DNA from: Bacteroidota bacterium
Lineage (GTDB): Bacteria; Bacteroidota; Kryptoniia; Kryptoniales; JAKASW01
DNA length: 5,488 bases
Reading direction: 5' to 3'
NCBI GenBank assembly: GCA_021785235.1
Contig: JAJYGB010000365.1
Span: forward strand, 1-5,488
This document shows positions 1 to 5,251 of this stretch, one piece after another (position 1 is the first letter of the stretch; every line of letters begins with the position of its first letter). Position numbers and translations under genes: made by a program. Under the pieces are notes generated by a model that worked only from the letters and a program-made list of their open reading frames with translations, was not told the DNA's origin and did not search any database.

Positions 1-2
1 TC

Positions 3-260
3 CTCATGGTGTACATGTCGGCGTGGCTGAGGCGGTCCAATGTCATGACGGGCGCCGAATGGATAAAGACACGTTTCGGGACAGAGAAGGGGGGAAATCT
101 CTCGCATATCATCGTGGTCGTGTTCGCGCTGATAGGAGTCATCGGATTTCTATCTTACGGATTCAAAGGCATAGGCGAATTCGCGGTCGCCTTCTTCCCC
201 CCGCTCGTGAGTAATCCGGCGACTCTCGCGAAATATCCCGACATGAACGCCAACCTCTAA
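3..260 (+). CDS. Sodium:solute symporter (SSS family), N-terminal fragment, 5'-truncated, ending at an in-frame stop
   Basis: This is the upstream piece of an SSS-family Na+/solute symporter, an inner-membrane secondary transporter. The frame is open to the window edge (the codon at 3-5 is Leu), so the ATG at 6 is probably internal. The segment MVYMSAWLRRSNVMTGAEWI resembles the conserved SSS region in which an aromatic/Arg-rich cytoplasmic stretch precedes the next helix. A membrane helix follows (IIVVVFALIGVIGFLSYGF), then the 'GIGEFAVAFFPP' loop. The frame ends at TAA 258-260, just where the family normally has another helix beginning with an aromatic residue. The downstream ORF at 273 is in the same frame and continues the same family fold with no missing length. 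I therefore read the two ORFs as one transporter gene that has been split. Whether it is a pseudogene, a two-cistron transporter or a sequencing error cannot be told from here. The substrate is inferred from the GH130 neighbour. Confidence 0.8.
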   Translation, partial: LMVYMSAWLRRSNVMTGAEWIKTRFGTEKGGNLSHIIVVVFALIGVIGFLSYGFKGIGEFAVAFFPPLVSNPATLAKYPDMNANL

Positions 261-268
261 GGAAAGAG
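259..268 (+). promoter_or_regulatory. Shine-Dalgarno sequence for the second symporter ORF
   Basis: AAGGAAAGAG begins inside the TAA stop of the first symporter piece and lies just upstream of the ATG at 273. It is what makes re-initiation at 273 plausible. The codons it occupies (Gly-Lys-Arg-Asn if read through) sit where the family has hydrophobic helix residues, so the site replaces membrane-spanning sequence. Confidence 0.5.
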
Positions 269-272
269 AAAC

Positions 273-1691
273 ATGACGATGACAACGATGTACGTTGGAA
301 AGGGAGGCATGTTCAGTGTCGTGATAACTGAAGTGCTCCAGTACCTTATACTGACGATCTCGTCGATAGCGATTGGGATAATCGCGATGGCATATGTCTC
401 TCCGTCGATGATCCACGCGGTCCTGCCTCACGGCTGGGCCAACATGTTCTTCGGATGGCATCTGCACATGGACTGGACGTCGATCACTTCGGCGGCCTCG
501 TCCAAAGTGACCGAGTTCAGCAAATGGATCTCGACCGACGGCTATTCAATGTTCGGACTGTTCTTTATAATGATGCTCTTCAAAGGAATATTCATTTCGG
601 CGGCGGGTCCAGCGCCGAACTACGACATGCAGCGTGTCCTTTCGACGAAGAACCCCGTCGAGGCGGCAAAGATGAGCTCGCTGGTAAACGTCGTCCTCAA
701 CCCCGCGCGTTATCTCATGGTGGCAGGCCTGACGGTGCTGGCGCTGACGAACTTCAACGCGCTGTACAGCGGTTCGATCGCCACGCCGAACTTCGAGACA
801 ATACTCCCCGAGGTCCTCGCGCATTACATTCCCGTAGGACTTCTCGGCTTCCTGATGGCTGGCCTGATCGCGGCGTTCATGAGCAACTTCGCCGCGACTG
901 TGAACGCTGCGCCCGCTTATATCGTGAACGATATTTATAAGAGATACATCAATCCGAACGCGGATCCGAAAGTCTACGTTAACTGGAGTTACGTGACGAC
1001 TGTCATCGTCATCGTGGTCGGGGTTGGAATCGGATTCATGGTGAACTCGATCAACCAGGTCGTGCTCTGGATCGTCTCCGCGCTTTGGGGAGGCTACACG
1101 GCGGCGAACGTGCTGAAGTGGTACTGGTGGAGATTCAACGGTTACGGCTATTTCTGGGGAATGCTCACGGGAATCGGAACCATGCTTCTGTTACTGGTCC
1201 TCGACAACTTCAACCTAATCCCGTTTCTCCGCAATTGGCCGATTTCGAACAACGCGAGCATGAATTCCTTCCCGATAATCTTTATAGTTTCAATCATAGG
1301 TTGCTACGTTGCGACTTACATGACTCCGCCCGAAAGCGACGAGACTCTCATGGGATTCTATAAGAACGTCCGTCCGTGGGGTTTCTGGCAACCTATAAAG
1401 GAAAAAGTCATGAAGTCGGATCCGTCGTTCCAGCCGAACAAGGATTTCAAGCGCGACATGTTCAACATCGTGGTCGGAATGGTCTGGCAGATAACGTTGA
1501 TGGCCGCCCCAGTTTATTTGGTGATCCGCGACTGGTCCGGACTTATTATCTCCATGGTAATCATGGTAGTGACATCGATAATTCTCAAGGTCAACTGGTG
1601 GGACAAGCTCGAGGAGACCTTCGGTGAAAAAGTCGCGACGGAGAAGAGCATTGGTAGTTCAAGTGTAGAATCAGCGGGAGAAACAAAGTGA
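273..1691 (+). CDS. Sodium:solute symporter (SSS family), C-terminal part
   Basis: This is the main body of an SSS-family symporter, predicted to import a sugar with Na+. About ten hydrophobic segments are visible, roughly at residues 20-42, 93-111, 142-160, 185-207, 238-258, 262-281, 293-312, 331-349, 396-417 and 420-440. Family signatures are [13 protein letters not shown] (11-23), the loop [18 protein letters not shown] (111-128), and [16 protein letters not shown] (207-222). The last lies in the helix that carries Na+-site residues in SSS structures. The tail (about 441-472) is charged and soluble. The first residues ([12 protein letters not shown]) correspond to the middle of a helix in homologues, so this protein lacks the conventional N-terminal helices, which lie in the in-frame fragment upstream of TAA 258-260. 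Its TGA overlaps the GTG start of the GH130 gene (GTGA), so the two are co-translated. A mannan-derived disaccharide is a guess for the substrate, based on that neighbour. Confidence 0.85.
   Translation: MTMTTMYVGKGGMFSVVITEVLQYLILTISSIAIGIIAMAYVSPSMIHAVLPHGWANMFFGWHLHMDWTSITSAASSKVTEFSKWISTDGYSMFGLFFIMMLFKGIFISAAGPAPNYDMQRVLSTKNPVEAAKMSSLVNVVLNPARYLMVAGLTVLALTNFNALYSGSIATPNFETILPEVLAHYIPVGLLGFLMAGLIAAFMSNFAATVNAAPAYIVNDIYKRYINPNADPKVYVNWSYVTTVIVIVVGVGIGFMVNSINQVVLWIVSALWGGYTAANVLKWYWWRFNGYGYFWGMLTGIGTMLLLLVLDNFNLIPFLRNWPISNNASMNSFPIIFIVSIIGCYVATYMTPPESDETLMGFYKNVRPWGFWQPIKEKVMKSDPSFQPNKDFKRDMFNIVVGMVWQITLMAAPVYLVIRDWSGLIISMVIMVVTSIILKVNWWDKLEETFGEKVATEKSIGSSSVESAGETK
1676..1680 (+). promoter_or_regulatory. 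Ribosome binding site supporting the GTG start of the GH130 gene
   Basis: GGGAG lies 7 bases before GTG 1688-1690. It sits inside the last codons of the symporter gene. It supports choosing this GTG, which overlaps the symporter stop, and no in-frame ATG follows until Met13. Confidence 0.6.
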
Positions 1692-2887
1692 ACAAAGCAC
1701 GATTCAATCAAAAGGTTAGAGAGATGCTCTCCGCGCAGGAGAGACTGATAAAGCGCAAGAACGAGCCGGTAAAGGAAGGGAACGGGATATTCATCCGATA
1801 CAAATACCCGGCGGTCACGGCGGCTCACGCGCCGATACACTGGCGATACGATCTGGATTTCGGGACGAACCCGAATCTTCTCGAGAGGATCGGCGTCAAC
1901 GCGGCATTCAACGTCGGAGCAGTAGAGCATCAGGGAAGCGTCCTCCTTTTCGTGAGAGTGGAAGGGGCGGACAGGAAATCGTTCTTCGCGGTCGCGGAGT
2001 CGAAGAACGGGGTCGACAATTTCAGGTTCTGGGATTATCCTATCACGATCCCCGAGCTGCCGGGCAACCCTGACACTAACGTGTATGACATGCGCGTGAC
2101 GAAGCACGAGGACGGCTGGTTCTATGGCATCTTCTGCACGGAGCGCAAAGACCCGGAGGCGCCCAAAGGGGATTTGTCATCGGCCGTCGCCCAGGCAGGC
2201 ATCGTCCGCACGAAGAACTTCATCAACTGGGAACGTCTCCCTGATTTGAAAACGAAGTCCCCGCAGCAGCGGAACGTCGTGCTCCATCCTGAGTTTGTGA
2301 ATGGCAAATACGCCTTTTACACGAGGCCGCAGGACGGCTTCATAAGCGCCGGCTCCGGCGGCGGCATCGGCTGGGGACTTTCCGAGTCGATGCTCGGCGC
2401 CACGATCGACGAGGAGACCATCGTCGACGACCGTCAGTATCACACTATAAAGGAAGTGAAGAACGGGCTCGGCCCGGCGCCCATAAAGACCGAGAAGGGT
2501 TGGCTCCAGCTGGCCCACGGAGTCAGGAATACCGCCGCGGGTTTGCGATACGTGCTCTATATGTTCCTCACCGATCTCGAACATCCCGACATGAAGATCG
2601 CCTCTCCCGCCGGCTACTTTCTCGCGCCGGAAGGCGAAGAGCGCCTCGGGGACGTTTCGAACGTCGTGTTCAGCAACGGTTGGGTGAAAAGAAAGAACGG
2701 AGATGTGCTGATATATTACGGCTCGTCAGACACGAGGACCCACGTCGCGAGGACTACTGTCGATAAGCTTCTGGATTACGTCGTGAACACTCCGCCCGAC
2801 GGGCTGAGGAGCGCCGAGAGCGTGAAGACGCGGAACGAGCTGATCGAGAGGAACCTTAAGATCATAAAGAAGTTGAAGAAGAAGTAG
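1688..2887 (+). CDS. GH130 glycoside phosphorylase, probable 4-O-beta-D-mannosyl-D-glucose phosphorylase
   Basis: This is a cytoplasmic five-bladed beta-propeller enzyme of family GH130. It is predicted to cleave beta-1,4-mannosyl-glucose with phosphate to give mannose 1-phosphate and glucose (EC 2.4.1.281). At 399 residues it is full length and strongly resembles the characterised Bacteroides fragilis enzyme as I remember it. Matching stretches include [18 protein letters not shown] (24-41), [16 protein letters not shown] (90-105), NVYDMR (131-136), [11 protein letters not shown] (193-203), [19 protein letters not shown] (211-229), [17 protein letters not shown] (276-292) and SSDTR (346-350). 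Asp134 in NVYDMR aligns with the proposed general acid of the family. In known mannan pathways the substrate is made from mannobiose by a 2-epimerase, but no epimerase or mannanase is visible here. The gene starts with GTG overlapping the symporter stop and is followed by a terminator. Mannan-oligosaccharide activity of other GH130 subfamilies is a less likely alternative. Confidence 0.92.
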   Translation: MNKARFNQKVREMLSAQERLIKRKNEPVKEGNGIFIRYKYPAVTAAHAPIHWRYDLDFGTNPNLLERIGVNAAFNVGAVEHQGSVLLFVRVEGADRKSFFAVAESKNGVDNFRFWDYPITIPELPGNPDTNVYDMRVTKHEDGWFYGIFCTERKDPEAPKGDLSSAVAQAGIVRTKNFINWERLPDLKTKSPQQRNVVLHPEFVNGKYAFYTRPQDGFISAGSGGGIGWGLSESMLGATIDEETIVDDRQYHTIKEVKNGLGPAPIKTEKGWLQLAHGVRNTAAGLRYVLYMFLTDLEHPDMKIASPAGYFLAPEGEERLGDVSNVVFSNGWVKRKNGDVLIYYGSSDTRTHVARTTVDKLLDYVVNTPPDGLRSAESVKTRNELIERNLKIIKKLKKK

Positions 2888-2957
2888 CAAGCCATGTCAG
2901 GCCGTTTAAAGCTTGACACGGTAGGCGTAAACCAAACCTCACCGCTTGCAGTGAGAT

Positions 2958-2990
2958 GCCGCACGGGAAACACCGTGCGGCTTTTTTTTT
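2958..2990 (+). terminator. Intrinsic transcription terminator of the symporter-GH130 operon
   Basis: There is a perfect 9-bp stem, GCCGCACGG (2958-2966) pairing with CCGTGCGGC (2973-2981), with a 6-base loop and nine Ts directly after it (2982-2990). It lies 70 bases after the GH130 stop codon. A small extra hairpin, CTCAC/GTGAG (2938-2942 / 2951-2955), sits just before it. It separates the sugar operon from the cassette region transcriptionally. Confidence 0.93.
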
Positions 2991-3255
2991 ATGACGCCTT
3001 AGATTCAGCTCGCCGGATTTGAAGGAGGACAAATTATCTCCTGGTCGGAAAGGAAAGGCGCAGCTGTCCGGAGAAGCTTGCGGGTCGCGCAATTTGCTCG
3101 AGATGTGCATCGGTATTAACTTCGTCCAAGAATCAAAGGGCTAAAGCGTGAGTCAGGTGGAGATGACAATGCACATCAGGGAGAGGGCGATCTGTCAGGT
3201 AGGGATCCCGGTAGAATGAGTAATACACACGAATCGTACAAATACGAAATAGATG
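2991..3255. other. Non-coding stretch between the sugar operon and the cassette
   Basis: I see no convincing gene on either strand: frames are short, lack matching start sites, or run backwards through the terminator and the GH130 gene. Visible items are a spaced 9-bp inverted repeat (GATGTGCAT 3102-3110 / ATGCACATC 3169-3177), a small AGGAG/CTCCT inverted repeat (3023-3027 / 3038-3042), and a CTCGAG site at 3097-3102. No integrase gene, promoter or tRNA is recognisable. It may be eroded remains of earlier cassettes or plain intergenic DNA. Confidence 0.5.
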
Positions 3256-3316
3256 TTCGCCTGTTATACCATATGCCGCGTATAAAGGTAGTGTGGTTTA
3301 GAAGAAGTTAGGCGAA
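3256..3316 (+). other. Possible degenerate attC or secondary integration site at the left end of the cassette
   Basis: The right end is an integron core site, GTTAGGC (3307-3313), matching GTTRRRY, with the expected crossover between G3307 and T3308. Outer arms TTCGCCT (3256-3262) and AGGCGAA (3310-3316) are perfectly complementary. An inner pair, TATACCATA (3265-3273) with TGTGGTTTA (3292-3300), matches apart from one mismatch and one wobble. This two-box layout of about 60 bp is like a short attC. Against that, the R'' box would be GCCTGTT rather than GCCTAAC, and the L boxes are poor. The core site is well supported because the cassette on its right is. The rest may be a worn attC, an attI remnant, or a chromosomal site used by chance. 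Confidence 0.4.
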
Positions 3317-3381
3317 ATGGCGGCACGGGCGAATGGAATCTCCGCTCGCTATTCTTTATTTTGTGTTAAAACTGGACTACT

Positions 3382-4119
3382 ATGAAGAGGCTTGACAACA
3401 TTTCCAAATATCTTTCGCAAGCGATCGCCCACTACTGGCTCACTCGGCAAAAACAGTCTGAAAAGCAATCGAACTCGGGCAGAGCGGATCAGGGTGCTCG
3501 AAGCGCTGTGACAGGCGGTGCTCAGATGGATGGCTTCATAGACCTTATTAGCGATCTAATACTCGAAGTTGGCGCGGATAGATCGAATGTTTTTCGCAAC
3601 AAGCACCTTGAGTTGCCCGGCTTCTTCCGACCCACGAAAGAATGGGACCTTTTGCTTGTGAAGGACAGCCAGCTTGTCGTTGGTCTCGAAGCGAAGTCCC
3701 AAGTTGGTCCATCCTTCGGAAACAATTTCAACAATCGTACTGAGGAAGCAATGGGGAGTGCTCTCGACCTGTGGACAGCGTACAGAGAGGGGGCTTACAA
3801 CAGGACCATAAAACCATGGCTGGGGTATCTGTTCCTCCTTGAAGATTGCCCTGAATCTAAAAAACCCGTCCGGGTACAAGAACCACACTTCAAAGTCTTT
3901 CCAGAGTTTGTCGATGCATCTTACGCGAAACGCTATGAACTCTTTTGTCGCAAGCTTGTGCGCGAGCGGCATTATAGCGTTGCTGCCTTTCTCACGTCTG
4001 ACCGCAAACGTGGGCTAAAAGGCCATTATTCGGAACCTGCGGACGATCTAACGTTCGATATATTTGCCAGATCGCTTGTCGCTCAAGTTGCAGCCTTCGG
4101 AGTATCGAAAGCCATATGA
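3382..4119 (+). CDS. PaeR7I/XhoI-family type II restriction endonuclease
   Basis: This is a predicted type II endonuclease of the PaeR7I/XhoI family, whose founders cut CTCGAG. The 245 residues match the size I recall for PaeR7I (about 246). Family-typical stretches are DQGARSAVTGGAQMDGF (36-52), LELPGFFRPTKEWDLLLV (76-93), EAKSQVGPSFGNNFNNRTEE (103-122) and LDLWTAYREGAYN (128-140), followed by LGYLFLLED (147-155), PHFKVFPEF (168-176) and RYELFCRKLVRERHYSVAAF (184-203). Asp89 together with Glu103-x-Lys105 fits a PD-(D/E)xK metal-binding active site. The ATG at 3382 is chosen because the N-terminal region up to residue 48 is family-like. Its Shine-Dalgarno is weak (GGA at 3374-3376). Its TGA overlaps the methyltransferase ATG (ATGA). 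The CTCGAG specificity is inferred from the family; the fold assignment is firm. Confidence 0.92.
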   Translation: MKRLDNISKYLSQAIAHYWLTRQKQSEKQSNSGRADQGARSAVTGGAQMDGFIDLISDLILEVGADRSNVFRNKHLELPGFFRPTKEWDLLLVKDSQLVVGLEAKSQVGPSFGNNFNNRTEEAMGSALDLWTAYREGAYNRTIKPWLGYLFLLEDCPESKKPVRVQEPHFKVFPEFVDASYAKRYELFCRKLVRERHYSVAAFLTSDRKRGLKGHYSEPADDLTFDIFARSLVAQVAAFGVSKAI

Positions 4120-5051
4120 CATCAAAAGAAACCGCTCAGCAGGAAGTCACGACACACCGTTTGATCCAAGGCGACGCCAGAAATGTCTCGTTCATCAAAA
4201 ATGAGTCTGTTCATCTCATTGTTACCTCGCCTCCGTATTGGACGCTGAAGCGTTACAACGAGAGCCCAAACCAGCTTGGGCACGTGGCGGACTACGAACA
4301 GTTCGTTAGTGAACTCGGAACAGTATGGAAGGAGATGCACCGCATATTGGTACCTGGGGGCCGGTTGGTCTGCGTAGTCGGAGATGTTTGTCTGTCACGG
4401 AGGAACTTTGGCCGTCACGTCGTATTCCCACTGCACTCGGACATCGCGGTCACTTGTCGCAAAGCTGGATTCGATAACCTGAACCCCATAATCTGGCACA
4501 AGATTGCCAACGCAAATTATGAGGTAAATAACGGATCAAAGTTCCTGGGGAAGCCTTACGAGCCAAACGCCATCATAAAGAACGACATAGAATTCATCCT
4601 CATGCAAAGAAAGCCTGGAGGGTATCGTCAGCCAACCGAACGCCAACGCAAACTTAGCATGATCTCTAAGGAGGAGTACAATAAGTGGTTCCAGCAGTTT
4701 TGGAACATCACTGGCGCATCCACCCGTGAGCACCCTGCTCCTTTTCCGCTGGAACTAGCTTACAGGCTTGTCAGGATGTTTTCTTTTGTTGGCGATACAG
4801 TTGTCGACCCCTTCTGCGGTACTGGCACAACGATGGTCGCTGCTCTTAAAACTGGCAGGAACAGCGTTGGAATCGAAATAGACCCTGAATATTGCAAGAT
4901 GGCCGAGGAGCGCTTGCGAAGGGAGAACGACGACATGTTCTCGTCAGCTAACCTGGAGTTTATCTATCCCGCAAGAGAGGGTGAGCACAAGGCGGTCGTG
5001 GGCGAAAAACGAGAGAAATATAAATCCAAGGTGAAGCGGTCTCTGAAGTAA
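4116..5051 (+). CDS. Beta-class DNA methyltransferase (N4-cytosine or N6-adenine), partner of the XhoI-like endonuclease
   Basis: This is an S-adenosylmethionine-dependent DNA methyltransferase of the N6_N4_Mtase type, predicted to protect the endonuclease's target sites. The catalytic motif IV TSPPYW (37-42) lies near the N-terminus, and the AdoMet-binding motif I DPFCGTGTT (231-239) near the C-terminus. Motif X-like HPAPFPLELAYRLVRMFS (206-223) comes just before motif I and GIEIDPEYCKMAEERL (252-267) just after. The order IV-TRD-X-I defines the beta class, and the target-recognition region should fall in about residues 125-205. SPPY is commoner in N4-cytosine enzymes, but beta enzymes with SPPY can also act on adenine, so the base is open. 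The 311-residue length is complete, and the last 30 residues are Lys-rich. The ATG overlaps the endonuclease stop, and its only upstream GGAG (4099-4102) is rather far, so translation is probably coupled. Confidence 0.93.
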   Translation: MTSKETAQQEVTTHRLIQGDARNVSFIKNESVHLIVTSPPYWTLKRYNESPNQLGHVADYEQFVSELGTVWKEMHRILVPGGRLVCVVGDVCLSRRNFGRHVVFPLHSDIAVTCRKAGFDNLNPIIWHKIANANYEVNNGSKFLGKPYEPNAIIKNDIEFILMQRKPGGYRQPTERQRKLSMISKEEYNKWFQQFWNITGASTREHPAPFPLELAYRLVRMFSFVGDTVVDPFCGTGTTMVAALKTGRNSVGIEIDPEYCKMAEERLRRENDDMFSSANLEFIYPAREGEHKAVVGEKREKYKSKVKRSLK

Positions 5052-5069
5052 ACAGGTGCCGCCGCTTCG

Positions 5070-5201
5070 CCTAACAAGCGGCAAAAAGACCCTCCGCATT
5101 TATATATGTCGTGGTCGCTTCATCCCGATTCGGCACCATGGTCGGAGCTTCGCGCATTTATAGTGCCGAATCGGGACGACTTTTTGCCGCACTCGTTAAA
5201 C
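5070..5201 (+). repeat. attC recombination site of the restriction-modification cassette
   Basis: The boxes are, in order: R'' GCCTAAC (5070-5076), L'' GCGGCAAAAAG (5079-5089), L' CTTTTTGCCGC (5180-5190) and R' GTTAAAC (5195-5201, matching GTTRRRY). L'' and L' form a perfect 11-bp stem. R' here is a hybrid: its G belongs to this cassette and TTAAAC to the next one, which is why R''/R' pairing is imperfect in the array. Length is about 132 bp, in the long attC class, and the centre carries its own 14-bp inverted repeat. It begins 18 bases after the methyltransferase stop. The folded strand is recognised by the integron integrase, with crossover between G5195 and T5196. Confidence 0.9.
5123..5176. 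repeat. Perfect 14-bp inverted repeat in the centre of the attC
   Basis: TCCCGATTCGGCAC (5123-5136) is the exact reverse complement of GTGCCGAATCGGGA (5163-5176), around a 26-base loop. It forms the central part of the attC cruciform. It may also act as an RNA hairpin after the methyltransferase transcript, but there is no T-run behind it to make it an intrinsic terminator. Confidence 0.9.
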
Positions 5202-5242
5202 GCCATTGAGCCCACTCTGTGAAAATAGACCCGTAGCCCTAT

Positions 5243-5247
5243 GGAGG
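5243..5247 (+). promoter_or_regulatory. Ribosome binding site of the second-cassette ORF
   Basis: GGAGG is a strong Shine-Dalgarno core, 4 bases before TTG 5252-5254. The spacing is tight. It lies inside a four-codon ATG..TGA mini-ORF (5241-5255) whose stop overlaps the TTG. Confidence 0.5.
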
Positions 5248-5251
5248 AAAA

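Larger units (their letters stand above)
3308..5195 (+). mobile_element. Integron gene cassette carrying a type II restriction-modification system
   Basis: The unit runs from T3308, just after the crossover G of GTTAGGC, to G5195, the first base of GTTAAAC at the end of a full attC. The left end reads TTAGGCGAA and is complementary to TTCGCCTAA (5067-5075) beside the R'' box of the attC. In a circularised cassette the reconstituted R' box GTTAGGC would pair perfectly with R'' GCCTAAC, which is the hallmark of a real cassette rather than chance boxes. The two genes fill nearly all of the 1,888 bp, with 74 bp of leader before the first start and 18 bp between the last stop and R''. It is longer than a typical single-gene cassette because it holds two genes. 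No promoter of its own is obvious. The orientation puts attI, if one exists, to the left, but no integrase gene is seen there. Confidence 0.85.

Noticed and set aside
1514..2107. Minus-strand frame of 197 codons across the symporter/GH130 boundary
   Set aside because: It is antisense to two clearly conserved genes. Its composition is Arg/Val/Asp-rich shadow sequence with no recognisable domain.
2913..2942. TTGACA at 2913-2918 as a -35 box after the GH130 gene
   Set aside because: No TATAAT-like sequence stands 16-18 bases downstream, and a strong terminator follows within 40 bases.
3021..3042. GAAGGAGG (3021-3028) as a ribosome binding site for a small gene
   Set aside because: No ATG, GTG or TTG lies at usable spacing behind it, so no reading frame can be attached.
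2862..3110. Minus-strand frame of 82 codons
   Set aside because: It runs backwards through the terminator (its poly-Lys comes from the T-run) and into the GH130 3' end, and has no family-like sequence.
3340..3381. AT-rich stretch before the endonuclease as a cassette promoter
   Set aside because: TATTCT and TTAAAAC can be picked out, but no matching -35 at correct spacing exists, so the call would be arbitrary.
5123..5185. attC core hairpin as an intrinsic terminator for the methyltransferase
   Set aside because: The five Ts at 5181-5185 belong to the L' box and do not directly follow the hairpin arm, which ends at 5176.
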